Shown here piece after piece: positions 24,171-37,219 of a stretch of DNA of 64,000 nt (its first letter is position 1; every line of letters begins with the position of its first letter). The notes under the pieces are model-generated. The model had not been told where the DNA came from, ran no database searches, and saw nothing but the letters and a program-made list of their open reading frames with translations. The stretch comes from Pseudovirgaria hyperparasitica (lineage: Eukaryota; Ascomycota; Dothideomycetes; Acrospermales; Acrospermaceae). The DNA lies in assembly GCF_010093815.1 (NCBI RefSeq), contig NW_022985558.1, forward strand, positions 585,038-649,037. Direction: 5' to 3'. The translations under genes were made by a program, and so were the position numbers.

Positions 24171-24195
24171 TAATAATAATAATAATAATAATATT
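24171..24195. repeat. (ATA)n simple repeat, 3' tail of the LINE
   Basis: Seven or so ata/taa units directly beside the left target duplication. On the minus strand they form the 3' tail of the LINE. Confidence 0.7.
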
Positions 24196-24415
24196 ATATA
24201 ACTAGGTAGAGTAGTACTCTATAGGCCTATGCCTTCTCTAGTCTAAGCTACTATATAAGAAGAAACCCCATAGGGAAAAACTTCCTTATATCTATAACTA
24301 TATCTCGTTAAACCTCTGTTTCGTCTTAAGTATATAGCTATAGAGTACGCCTATTAGCCTATAGCCTATGTTACCGTTATTTTACCCTTAGATAGCACGT
24401 ATAGATGCGGAGGTT

Positions 24416-24442
24416 ATTAGTTAAGGGCTGCCCTCGACTAAT
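24416..24442. repeat. palindrome near the LINE 3' end
   Basis: Inverted repeat with arms attagttaagggc and gccctcgactaat around a single base, two mismatches. It lies 243 bp from the 3' end of the LINE and matches the palindrome near the 5' end. Confidence 0.55.
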
Positions 24443-27400
24443 AATCGGGGTTCTCCTAGGGTTCTTCCGGTATATATTGGGTTACTACCGGCGTATACCG
24501 GGTCTCTTCCGGTATATATTTCCGGGTCTACTAGTACTAGAGGAGTAGTAGATATATAAGCATCTATTAGGAGACGTCCTTAGGGTACTTATTAAGCTGT
24601 CGTACGATATCTAAAGTCTTCGTAACGTGGATAAGCTATTACCGTTATATATAGAGGTTAGGGTATATAGCTAGATAGTAGCGTATTATACCTCTCCGGC
24701 CGTACGCCTTATACTATAGGGAGGTGTCGGGAACGCCTCTCTTATAGATATAGTATAGGAGTCCTATAGCGCCCGTTCGGGCTTAGATAAGTATAGATAC
24801 TTAGGCTTTCGTTAGCCCTTTATATATCTATTTACTCGGTTCCTTCTATGGCCCTCGAATCTACTCTAGGTATCTATTCTACTAGGAGGTCTAGTAGGTA
24901 TAGAGTGCCTCTTTCTACTTATCTTAAGTCTATAACTATATATTTTTCACGAGTTCTTAAAGGCTCTACCGGTCTAGGAGAGCGTCCGGGTTATCTCGGA
25001 CTTCTTATACTACTTAGCTAGAGTCGGCTTCTATTAAGTACCTATACTATATTCGATTCCGGCCTATATATAGGAGTGCGTGGTAATATATACTAATTCG
25101 TGCACGTAGCGCGGCGAAAGTATATTCTACGTTTCCTATGCGTTCCTATACTTATTATTTAGTGAAGTATACCACCCTCTATATCTAGTAGAAGTTATAT
25201 ATACTTATAACGTCTATCTCGCGTCGTAGTAGTACTATGTTAGTAGCTTTATATACGCCTAATATAAGATAGAGTATACGGTTCTATATGGATTCGAGCT
25301 TTATTCGCCTAGTCTATATAAGGGCCGTGTACTAGTACTCGTGTCCGTACGTGAAGGCGGGTTATACTATAGATATATATAGCTAGCGTGCCTTATCCCG
25401 GGCGGTTCCCTACGTGGAGGCTATAATCCGTCGTATAGCGGCTTCTATCTAGAGGGCCCTAGAGACGGCGTATACTACTTATGGTCCCTATTTAAGCTTA
25501 CTATCTAGTATAACTCCGAGCGCGCGCATGCTTTATACTAGTAGTTCGTTAAATACGTCGATTCGGGGGCGTTGTTCGCCTTCCCTAGTTACCTATTTCC
25601 CTTAACGATTAATAAAGTATATAAGCTAGTATTTCTCCGGGGCGAACTTTGCTCCGTAGCGTTTTACCTACTAGAGATACCTCTCGTGGTCCTGTTCTAG
25701 TCGTCTACACGTTCGGTTAGTATTATTATCGATAGCTAGAAGGTATATGTTATCGGCATATCCGACTACCTCTATATACTTTATTTCTTAAAGAAGGTCT
25801 ACCGTAAAGAAGAGGAATAGAATCGGAGAGATAGTGCTCCCTTATAGGATGCCGCATGCCGTCTCTTTATATTTACTCTAGTACCTAGGGATATATATCT
25901 AAGTTATTCTTTCTATGAGGAATAACTATATAAAGTATATAATCTATTCTAGTATTCGTCTTATCCGGAGGTTATAAATAAGTCTTATATAGTTTACCTT
26001 ATTAAACGCTCCGGCTATATCGAGGGAGAGGAGCGATACTACCCGTCCCTATTTCCATACGGCCTAGATAACTTTAATAATATATTAGATAGCTATTATT
26101 AGGGAGCTATCTATCTTTACCTTCTAGTTCGGAGGGAGAAGATTATATTCCTATACCGCGGTACTTATCTTCTTTACTATCATGGCCTCTAGTATCTTAC
26201 CTAGGTAGAAGAGAAGGGCGATTAGTCTCTATCCCTTTAGGGAGTTAGAGCTCTTTCCTAGTTTTAGGAGTATAATAGTATAGACGACTTAGAAGCTCTA
26301 GGGGTGGTACCCCTACGTGACGCATGCTTAGAATATACGAGTAATAAGCGGTAGGGTCGCTTTTATAGTACTTTTTAGGTATCGATTTAGAATTCCATCT
26401 AGTCTAGGTACTTTATTATTTAGAAGTGTCTTAATAATATTAAGTATATCCTCCTCCGTAACTTCTTCGGGGATGTCTACCGCGTATAGATATTCGGCGC
26501 CGTGAACGTCTAATAGGTCTACTAGTTCCGGGAGAGGGAATATAGCCTCCCGTAGGGCCTTAGTTTTCTTAAGGCCCGTAGAGTATGTTCTCCCCTAATA
26601 TATTAGAGGAGGCATAAGTAGTAGGGGTATCGGAGTGTCTACGCCCTTAGCCTATTTTACTATGCGCTATAGCCCTATTACATATCGTGTCTATTAACTA
26701 GTAATTATACGCTACTATTTACGCCTTTTATTACGGAGGACTTTATCGCGTTATTATATTACTTCCTTCTATTCTTCCTATAACTCGGGTATTCTTATAC
26801 GGTATATACGTCTATATAGCCTTCGGGCGTCTTATCTACTTTCCCGTACTCGAGGAATCCCCTTTACTTCCGGGGGCCGGTATATTCGGTATAGTACGTG
26901 TTTATTTCTCGCATTCTAGTATATTTATAGAAGTATCTATACGGCCTAGTCTATAGCTAGGTCGTTAGATATATCGACTATAGAGGGATCTAGGATCGCC
27001 GATTCTAGGTCCTTTAGGTACTTTTTCTAGTCGGTGTCCTTCTATATCTATCGTCCCCGTTATTTATTCGGGGTATATACGTTTATTATAGTTTCTATAT
27101 ATTCGTGGTCGGAATCCGTCTATACCTAGTCTAGGCGGTAGTATTAGATCCGGTGACTAATATACTCCGTAGCGAAGGTAAGGTTAAGCGTAGACCCGTC
27201 TTTATCCTATTTATGTTTTTTCTATATAACTTATTCTATAGGTGTGAGTAGGTATAGGAAGTCGTAGTAGCGGGTGCGTAGTTCCCTTACTCTAAGTTCT
27301 TCCCTAACCATGGCTAGGCCTCCCTACTATTAGTAGTAGAGATTAAAGTCTCCTAGGAGAATATGTTACTCTAGTTCCGTAGTACCCTCGAGCATCTCGT

Positions 27401-27853
27401 CTAGTATAAGTATACGTTATTAGTTATATATGTTATATATATATAGGGGGCCTATATCTATTTATAGGTGTAGTATTATCCTAAGGTTATCGCGCTTAGT
27501 ATATAACTATAATAAGAGTAGTATTAACCTATAAATGTGGAAGAGGACTCGTCTTTCTAGTCCTAGAGGGTATATAGTATGGTATCCGGGGTGTATGGTT
27601 GGTTTACTCGTCTAGTAGTATTTATAGGGTTCCTAGATAGCGAGTATTATAGCCCCGGTCTCTTCGAGGAGCGTCGCCTAGTTCTCTCTTTTATATTATA
27701 TGTTTATCTATATAATTCGGAGTATATTCTAGTCCCTTATTAGATACTAGAGAGTATATATATCTATATACTTATTCCTCGGAGGCGCGACTATCCTCGC
27801 GCGGTAGCGGCTTTAACTATACCTTTTAGTCGTCCTATCGTCTTTGGGATAGT

Positions 27854-28094
27854 TATAAGGATTATAGACGTAGGATAGTAGTCTAACAGGTCATAGGAGG
27901 ATTCGGGAATATATTTCAAAGGGTAGTCTACTCTCCTAACGAGGTTAATTCCTAAAGAGTAGAAATTAAGTATATGCGGCCTACTTATATAGTGGTCTCG
28001 CTTATTCTAGCTAACTTACCCTGGGTCCGTCCTATCACGGACCGTACTAGACTATAGTATTATAGTTAAGTCCATCCTAGTGTTAGCCCTAATA
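27854..28094 (-). repeat. 3' LTR of element B
   Basis: A 241-bp LTR. It aligns with 35,625-35,865 without gaps; about eleven differences, all transitions. Confidence 0.9.
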
Positions 28095-28581
28095 ATATCC
28101 TTCTTCTTTTTGTGCTTCGCCCCGAAGTACTTAGCTATATGTAAATCCGTAATTCTATAAGCGTTATATTTATACGCGCATCCAATTAAATCTATGTAAC
28201 GTTATTAATAGTCTTTATATTGGTGAACTTAAGCTCTAGTTTACTTTTATTTATACACGCGCTTATCCCTTACTTCATGGCTACTACCTTAGAGGTAGCT
28301 CCGCGGGTCATGTGACCGCTATATTAACTAAGCTTATATTTAGTTCTCTTATTCTAAATTTTCTTCTCTAGTATATCCACCTTACTCTTAAGGTAAGTCG
28401 TTAATTCGTATACTATCTCCTTTAGTTTAGATCCGTTCGGGTCTAGAGTGGTCTATTTTTATTAGAGCTGGTCCTATATAATCTATTCGCGTTATTACGG
28501 TTACTAATTTAGCTTCTTTAATCGCCTTTAAGGCTGAACGAGTATTCCACTCTTAGATCTCTAGCTAACGTATGTGTATAG

Positions 28582-28968
28582 ATGTCTAATACTAGTCCTA
28601 TTTCTAAGCCTGCCTCCTCCTCTCGCAAGACTCGCTCTAAAGGGATTACCTCTACCCCGGCTATACCGGCTAAAAAATCCACTTATCGTAGTAGTGTGAA
28701 GGCGCGCTCTAAGTTAGAGAAGAAGGTAGCTAAGGCTACTACTACTATTATTACTAACGTGGCCACTAGTCGCTCTAATCTAGGTAATCCTAGTACTAAA
28801 CTTATAGATAAAGTGGTCGTAGGTTCTCCTCTCGCTCTAAAGCGTACGCCGTCTACTCTATCTCCTCTAGAGGATAAAGAAGATCTCGTTATAGACGATA
28901 ATCGCGAGCCCTCGCGCTTACCCACGCCGCCGCCTCGCCGCTCTTCCTTCCGGTCTAATATAGACTAA
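28582..28968 (+). other. open frame on the strand opposite to pol, element B
   Basis: A 128-codon open frame starting MSNTSP, basic and rich in Ser, Thr, Pro, Arg and Lys, ending near a PPPRRSS stretch. It lies between the integrase/chromodomain end of pol and the 3' LTR, and reads against pol. The same stretch is found, more altered, in element A (about 13,650-14,030) and element C (about 54,750-55,145). Coding-like sequence on this strand continues downstream in all three. No domain is recognised; a nuclear or nucleic-acid-binding protein would fit the composition, but that is inference. It is part of a fossil element. Confidence 0.55.
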
Positions 28969-30138
28969 TTTAGTCGCTCTAGGTCCTTTTAGGACCTTAA
29001 TATTCGCTCTAAACCCTAGCCTACTAATAATAAGGCCTAGGTCGCTAAGGATACTAAACGTGGTCGCGGTTTACGCTATAGGAAAACGGCAAACTACGGT
29101 TCGATATACTATAAGTATATTAAGAGCTATACGGCCGGCTCTAAATATCTCTTTCGCTCTAACTCTAGTATTAGCTACTACTCTACTAACCGCGATAGGC
29201 CTATACGCCCTATCTTTACTCTACCTACCCGCTACCGCCGCTATACCGTAACTAGTAAGACTTATCTATAGGTAAGTATAATAGGCTATCTTAATCTAGT
29301 ATAATCTAAAGTAGTCCGCGCTAATATATTCTTAGGTTCCTATACGTATATAAGATGTATATAACGACCTTCGCGTCCGCGAGACCCTCGGGGGTCCTTA
29401 TAGCCGCCTGCCTACTATATAGAGGGAGTTTAGGGAGCGCTATAAGCTCTTCCTAGAGGTTATTAAAGTGTAAGTTACGAGCACGTTAATTATTTTTAAC
29501 ACCCGTTGATTTTTCTAGCCGCCGCGAGATCCCTAGCGCCTAGGCTACCTATTCTAGGGAGTCTATCCTAGCCATAGAGGTCGTAGAGAGGATTCGCTCT
29601 ATCCCCTCCTATCCGTCTCGCGCTACTAACGGATCTCGTAAGAGGTCTACTATTTCTCCCTCTAAGTCGCCTCGTAAGAGGGTATATATTCTATTCTAGA
29701 TTATTCTAGACCGCGTTGGCTAACTTTGGGTCTAGTCGCTCTACTCTAGCGCTTAGTCGTCGTCTTACTAGGCTCTAACTAAGCGCGTGGTTACTCTGGA
29801 GGATAAGGTCTCTAACCTCCGTCGCTCTATTACTCGGTTAGTTCGTTCGCTACGCTCTAAGAGTAATAATAAGATGGAGGAGTAGCTCTATGGCTCTGTT
29901 TACTAGGGTTTCTGTGTGGTGTGTGTTAGCTCTATCTACCTAGTTTCTGTCCGTTTTGGTCCTTTTTAGACCGTTTAGATACCCGTCTACTAGTTTTCTA
30001 GTAATTTAATTCTTAACTTAATAATATTGTGTGCGTTCTTATTTATTCTATAACTATTGAATTTTAGGTTCTAATTTCCTTTGAGTCACTTGAGTGTGGG
30101 CATCGTATATAAATTAGTTTATCTCTCTAAATTATATT

Positions 30139-30236
30139 AGAGCACCCGAACCAGTGGCCCAGTGGTTATTAGTTCGGGTACTCTAACCTTTTGTATTATA
30201 TGTCACGAGTTTAATTCCGTAGTAGGGTACCTTTTT
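30139..30236 (+). repeat. hairpin with tRNA-like A and B boxes, element B
   Basis: A 13-bp stem (agagcacccgaac at 30,139-30,151 and gttcgggtactct at 30,172-30,184, one RIP-type mismatch) encloses tggcccagtgg, a good pol III A box (30,155-30,165). A gagtttaattcc B-box-like motif follows at 30,207-30,218, then a T5 run at 30,232-30,236. It does not fold into a tRNA cloverleaf, so I call it tRNA-like or SINE-like, not a tRNA gene. Related copies lie at 15,227 and 56,354. Confidence 0.55.
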
Positions 30237-33200
30237 GGTTTCTTAGTCCTATGTTCTTCTCGTGTATAATGGTCTATATTGGTCTATTCTAGACTTCTCT
30301 ATGTTATTCTATTATAATGTATCGCGTCGCGTGCCTATAACGGTTGTTTACGTTTTCTTCGCGTTTAGTAACCGTGTATCGCTTGAATTATAGGGCTGCC
30401 TTATAGAGTTTTCCTAGTGTGCGTTTAGGATTCGTGATTTAATACTTCGTTCTCTACGGTATCCTTCTTCTTTTTATAACGACCGTAACGTCGCTATACT
30501 TACATTAATAATGCGCTATTCTATATCTTTTACTTATACGCAGCTATTATAGAACTTAAGATGTATACTACTGGTTCCTAGGTGTTCTCGTCCTTAGTGT
30601 AGTCCTTCTAACGGATTCTATATTTCTAAATACCGTCTTTATTAATCCCATGTTCGATAATATGGTCTACTTCGAACACGTCTAGTCTATCTTAGGGTAT
30701 AATAGAGTGTAACTACACGTTCGTGCGGCTATACATGTTAGGTCGAAATCTTTCGAGTAGTAAGACGTGGAATACGTTATGGATTCTTATATCGCTTTCT
30801 AAGTTAAGCTCGTAGACTCTTATACCGATACGACGTTTAATTCGGAAGGGACTAGCCATTTTATAATCGAGCTTCTTATTTACTCGCGACGTTCATATAT
30901 TACGGATATTAAGAAGGACCTTGTCGCCCTCCTCGTACGTCTAATCCTTAGCTAACCTATTATAGTACTTCGTATACGAGTTATTTACTTATTAGATTAT
31001 AGCGCGATAGTTATATACGGTTTCGAAGATTTTAATCGCTAATTTCTAAGCGTGGACGTTCACGTCTATTATTTGATTAAATTAGACCGTCTAAGGCTTA
31101 AAACCTATTCTTAGACTGCGTCCGAGGTTCGCCTAGAAAGGTATAATATCTATTATACTATAACGACTATTATTATATACGAACTCTACTATACTTAGTA
31201 GGGAGGCCTAGTTATCCTACTTAAAATTATAGAATGCGCGTAGGTAGGCCTCGAGCGTCTGGTTCTATCGCTCTATCTAGCTATCCGTCTAAGGATAAAA
31301 TGCTATAGACATGTTTCTATTCATGCTTGCCATTTCGTAGAATAACGTCTAGAATTTAGACGTGAAGGTACTTCCTCGGTCCGTAACGATCCTTTTTAGT
31401 ATACTATGGACCTTAATAATCTCGTTCTAGAATACCTGCGCTAGTTCTTTAGATGTAATTGTCTTCTATACTAGGATATACCTAGATATCTTTATGAGTC
31501 TGTCTATGATAATAAGAATAGAATTATAACTTATTCTAAGCATCTCGCTTAGAGGCAAGTTAACTATAAAGTCTATAGTAACGTCTTCCTACATAAAGAG
31601 GGGGGCTAAAAGAGGCTATAAATTCCTATATAGCTTATGCCTAGGGGCCTTCGTTCTTTAATAAATCGGATAAGTAGCTATCTATTCTTTAACGTACTTA
31701 GGTATATCTTCCTAAAAATAGTACTAATGAATTAAGCTTAGGGTACGTATATATCTAAAGTATCCTACTAGGTTAGTGTTATAGTATTAGCTAACTACGT
31801 TAAATCGCGTGTTACCCGTTAGTATATAGTACTTTCTATTATAGTAAAGTAAGCCGTCTACGAAGGTCTACTTATAGTCTACTTTAGTCTATAATAACCC
31901 ATCTTACTATATTTTACGTAACTTTAAAACTATCGGGTCTATCTTCTATAGATCCACGATTAACTAGGCGAGGTTAATTAGATATTTACGCTGGGTATTA
32001 TCGTCCTTCCCGACAGCGCTAATAAACGGCCTACTAGGGACTTCGGTACCGCGTCTTTGGTTACCGGCTTCGGTCTTAGAGATTTAATTACCGGTATCGA
32101 CGTTAGTATCTTACTAATCGCCTAATAACTTAAAATCTAACCTTATCCTTAAGAGTTGGGTCTATAGCTACTCTAGGACCCTATAGCTACCATAATTCTA
32201 GGCGCCTTCTTTATAGTTAGGTCTTCTTAATATTCTATTAGCTAGGTTTATACTTCTAGGTTAATAGTAGATTATAAAGTAAAAGTTCGTAAGCTACTTA
32301 GCCTATTAGACCTATCGACGGTTTAAAACCGTCGTGCTTATAAACCCCTTTAAGTTATAGTAATTAGTTAGTAACTTAATGTTATACATGGTACCTTTAA
32401 GATAATATCGCTACTATTTAAACGACTCTACTATTACTAGTAGCTCTTGGTTATAGATAGTATATCTAGTCTTAATATTAACTATTTTACGTGAGAAGAA
32501 CGCAACTAGATACTATTAGACCTTTTTAGACTTAGTTAGTCTAGGCTAGGAGAGAATACCTAAGATTATAAATTCTAACGCGTCGGTTTTAACGCGGATA
32601 GGTTTAGTCGGGTCGAAGTACACTAGCAATGGGGTAGTTATAAATGTCTCTTTAATTTTCTCGAAGGATATTCTTTCAACCTTAGTTAATTTAATAGGTT
32701 ATAATTTAATATTATACTATTTCTATCTACTACGGACCGTAATAGACGAGTCGGTAGTAGTAGTACGCGCATTAAGTGGTGCGGCTAAACGGGAGAAGTA
32801 CTTAACAAATTTTCGGTAGTAATTAGTAAATCTAATAAAGACATGTATATCTCGAACCGATTTTAGTTTAGGCTAGTCCACGATAGTAGCAACCCTATCT
32901 CTTTCTATAGTTATACCTTAATTAGTAATAACGAAGCCAAGGAAGTTAACGTGGTCCTAGTGGAACTCGCATTTAGATAGCTTAATATATAGCTTATATT
33001 TTTCTAGCCTATCTAGAACTACGCGTACGTGCTAGATGTATTCTTCTTCGTTATTAGAGAAGATAAGAATGTTATCGAGGTATACGATGCACGTCATATC
33101 GAGTAGACCTACTAGCGCGTTATTAATATACGCTTAGAAGGTTCCTAGCGCGTTAGTTAGTCTAAAAGGGACTACTATATACTCGAAGTATCTATAACGG

Positions 33201-35624
33201 GTCCTAAACGCCGTTTTCTACTTATCGCCCTTCTTAATATATAGGCGGTAGTAGGTATCGCGTAGATCGAGCTTAGTAAAGATCTTTACGCGCCCTAGTC
33301 TATTAATAGACTCGGAGATAAGAGGTAGTGGGTAACGATTCTTTCGTGTAATATTATTTAGGCTATAGTAGTCGATATATAGACGGAGACTCCTATCCTT
33401 CTTCTTTATAAAGAGGATTAGAGCTCCGGCTAGGGATATACTAGGCCTAATCTATCCTTGCGTAAGGTTCTTTTCGATATATTCTTAGAGGACCTATAGC
33501 TCGGGTTCTAATAGAGGGTAGATGGGTCCGTGTAGGGGTTATTAACCGTCTTTAAGGTTAATAGTAAGGTCGGTAGGTTAGTATTAAGGTAATTTAGACG
33601 AGTTAATCGCTAACGCGACATGTTAGTATATTTTATACTAATATAGTAGGTTTTCGTCTACTTTAATACTAAGCTCTCTATTTTAAGTAAGTAAGAGGAC
33701 GTAGATAGCGGAGATTGCCTTTTCGTAGTCCTTCTAGAATTATTCGTCGTTGACTAGCTATACTAGGTTCTATTATAGTGGGTACATGCGCCAGCCAGCT
33801 ATTTTCTAGATAAAGTCTAGTTTCGGGTTATGTTTTTCGAGCTATAGTATACCGAGAATCATATCGAAGGGACTATCTACCACGATAAAGGTTAAGTAGT
33901 AGGGTTTCCACTTCCCCCCGCTATCCTAGATGCCGTATTTAATAGTATAGGTACCCTACGATTTAATGGGACCATCGATACCATAGAAGGTGGCACCTAT
34001 TAGTACTTAAATATCGACGTTAAGTTCTCGTGCTTATTAAGTCGATATAATGTTAGTGGCTAAACCGCTATCGAGCATTACGGTCTAATATTATCCACGA
34101 GAGACCTCGATGGGCCTAGCCTATAGTTCGATGTACTAGTTGGCTAGTTATCCCTCTATTTTAGTTGCGTCTATAAGTCGCGAGGGTTTCTTATAGGCTA
34201 TTAGTTTTTTATGTTCTATGCTAGGTAGTTAGGCGCGATGTGTCCTAGCTACTAGCACTTATAGTATATAACTAGTTAGTTAGTTATATTAGCACTTAGT
34301 GGCTTCCCCGAACGGCACTTAGGTACTATATAGCCTATTCTACTATAGGTATAGTAAGTAACTTTAGGTTATTTATGCGAGTCGGTCCTCGTATCTTAAT
34401 ATATCGATTAGTAGGGAGATCCACGATACGATCCGCGTGGTTTTAAATTCGAGACGTAGTAGTAGCCTTATAACGTCCCACGAGATCTATTACTAAATCG
34501 GTTTTAGTTAGATAATTTTACGTTAGATTAGATTATTAGGGATAGTCGTACACTAGCGCGGCGTTAATTATTCATTATACGCTAGTATCGCTCTACGAGG
34601 TTTATAAGAGCTTAGAGGTCTATAGAGATTATCGTTATAAGGTCGAGACGGTCCTTTATATTTAGGGCGAGGGACCGTTTAAAGTCATCGTACTATCGAA
34701 TTATATAATCTTCTTCGGCTTCTCTCTAGAGGGGCCGAAGGTATTTAAGAAGTTATAACGGTAACTAATTATCTCGTTGTCGAGTCTTAAAGATATGGCC
34801 CTAGGCCTAGTCGCGTCGTTTAGCCCTATCGCTAAAATATTAGAGGAGAAATTCGGTGAACGTATCCTAGTTATAGGCATCCTTAGGATGTTCGATTCGG
34901 TATACTATCTAACGTTCTAAAGGCGTCGGGTCGAGGTAGTTCTAGGCGAATCTAATTTTATCGCTATCGTTCGTGAATAGATAGAAGAATTAGCTATATT
35001 AGTAAGCCTATGCGTGGAAACTCTTTCTACTTTTACTATCGAAGTAAGGTAGTTTCTTAGATCGGGGTAATTAGGATAGTAGTAGACTAGAATAGATCGT
35101 TTTAGTTGGTATGGGTCCATATAAATATAGATTAGTCGTTACTAGAACTAAAGCGCGTAATACAGCTTTAAGTCTCGTAGTGCGTCCTTAAGCTTCGTCG
35201 AGTTCGCGTAGTTATTACTCGAGTTAAACCTATCGTTACCTCTCTTCGTGTAGTCTAGTATATACGTCGTTATAAGGTGTAGTTAACATTAGGCGATTCT
35301 AACGGATTAACTCGTTAACGTTAATAAGGTCTAGCCTCATGTTAAGGTTAGGTCTAGTATGGTTTAAACTAGACTAAGATGGAGTATAATAGACTCTATC
35401 CTCGTATTCTATAACATCTTCTATATTTATATAGAATATCGTGCGAGTTATCGGTGCGATAGTCTATAAGGTATAGTTATTGGTGGGGGTAGTTATAGGT
35501 AGACTATTCTCCTTATTTAGGTTGGGAGAAGGTCTACCATAAGAGGCGGTGCCACGAGTGTTATGACGAGTAGTTAGAGCTATTTCTATAAACTACCATC
35601 GTGCTATATAAAGAGGAATTAAAA

Positions 35625-35865
35625 TATAAGGATTATAGACGTAGGATAGTAGTCTAATAGGTCATAGGAGGATTCGGGAATATATTTTAAAGGGTAGTCT
35701 ACTCTCCTAACGAGGTTGATTCCTAAAGAGTAGGAATTAAGTGTATGCGGTCTACTTATATAGTGGTCTCGCTTATTCTAGCTAACTTACCCTGGGTCCG
35801 TCCTGTCACGGACCGTACTAGACCATAGTATTATAGTTGAGTCTATTCTAGTGTTAGCCCTAATA
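35625..35865 (-). repeat. 5' LTR of element B
   Basis: A 241-bp LTR immediately followed by the target duplication atagt; the LINE resumes after it. Confidence 0.9.
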
Positions 35866-37192
35866 ATAGTCTACTATCCTATCTAACTACCTTCCGGAGG
35901 GGAGGTTAGGGGTATTATAAAGGAAGGGCTCGTAGTAGGTATTATATTCTATAACTATCTTACGCCTCTCGCTTTTATCGTACGAATGTATTCTATAATC
36001 TATTTACGTTTTATATACGTTAACGACTATAACGGGTATTTCCCGTTGTAGTTTAAATACTATACTATGTCCCTGTTTCTTAGTCCGTCTCCTCGCGGTT
36101 TATAAGGGCACTTCTAGATAGCGTAGTCCCTACGGTACTATCCGTACTTAGTCTTCTATAAGTATCTTTATATAGTATATCTATACCCTTCATATTACCC
36201 ATGCTCTATCCTATGGCTCGGCCATAAGGAGCTCTCCTTCTATTAGGAATCCCTCCTATATAATATATTATATAAGGGCGGGGTCTCGGAGCTCTATAAT
36301 TATAGTAGAGTGTTTTTTCGCCGTCGTCTTAATCGTCTATAGGTTCTTCTACCACGCTTTCACGATCTTAATCCCTAGGTATTTTCGCGTGTTAGATTAT
36401 TCTATACGCGTAATATTCTCCGCTCCGATAGCCTATCCCCGTACGGGTACTATATATACTATAATCGGGTATATAGCTACCCTAATAGACGCGCTAGGGA
36501 AGATACTACCTATCGCGTTCGGATCTCGCGAGATGTTTTACTACGTAGTATTCGTTATAGTAGTAAGTACTACCCTACCTAGCGTAACTTTAGTAGCCAC
36601 GACGCTTAACTATATTCCTTTCTATTTATTAATCTTATTTATAATTTCCTTTAGGGATGCCTATTAGACCTATGCCAGCGTGTCCTTATCCTAGATTATA
36701 ATACGTATACTATATACTCTATCTATAGTCCTAGTAGTCCTTAGTGCGGTAGCTCCGGGTATTACTATAATCTAAGCCTACGTGTTAGGGCGCTTACCTT
36801 AGGATAGCTCTTTCTAGATTCTCCATAGACTAGCTTCTATTTGGTTAAGCCTACTACTAGGTTCCTCTTATGGCGACTTCCTTTCTTCCTCTATAATTCC
36901 TCTTAGGTTCTAGATAAGGTCCCGGAATATATAAAGAAGGGTCTTCTTTCCCTCCTTAGCGTCCCTCTCTATATATATTACCTAGTATTTAATTTTATCT
37001 AGAAGGGTCTCCCCTCTCGGGGTCCCCTCGGTCTAGGTTATCTATAGCGCTTCGTACCCTTAGTTAGTTCCTATATTTTAGATAGGTGTCTAGCTATCTA
37101 TATTAATGTCGCTATATGGCCGTTTCTACTATACTAGTGGGGGTATATCCGGCGTATACCGGGGTATTACGATACCTAAGGCCGCTATGGTT

Positions 37193-37219
37193 ATTAGTTA
37201 AGGGCAGCCCTTAACTAAT
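37193..37219. repeat. perfect palindrome near the LINE 5' end
   Basis: Arms attagttaagggc and gcccttaactaat, 13 bp each, around one base. It lies 249 bp from the 5' end of the LINE. A ccggcgtatacc-type motif occurs nearby here and near the other palindrome. Confidence 0.6.

Larger units (their letters stand above)
27854..35865 (-). mobile_element. LTR element B, Ty3/gypsy chromovirus nested in the LINE
   Basis: Fossil element of 8,012 bp with 241-bp LTRs (27,854-28,094 and 35,625-35,865) and perfect 5-bp duplications atagt (27,849-27,853 and 35,866-35,870). Pol is on the minus strand. Approximate parts are gag 35,500-34,100, protease near 34,070, reverse transcriptase 33,600-33,000 with the active-site motif near 33,070, RNase H 32,900-32,200, integrase 32,000-30,700 and a chromodomain about 30,690-30,560. 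Between the chromodomain and the left (3') LTR lies a 2.5-kb segment with a plus-strand open frame and a pol-III-like hairpin. It is the least RIP-altered of the A/B/C group, yet broken many times. It must be younger than the LINE it splits. Confidence 0.9.

Noticed and set aside
24171-24195. ata/taa repeat as a telomeric or centromeric repeat
   Set aside because: It directly abuts a LINE target duplication and is simply the tail of that element.
29060-29251. 63-codon hydrophobic plus-strand frame in element B
   Set aside because: Out of frame with the coding-like texture shared by A, B and C on that strand; probably chance.
30139-30236. a true tRNA gene
   Set aside because: A and B boxes are present but the acceptor, anticodon and T stems do not pair; kept only as a tRNA-like hairpin.
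36389-36667. 92-codon hydrophobic plus-strand frame, possible membrane protein
   Set aside because: Shadow of the LINE ORF1-like region, which reads on the minus strand.
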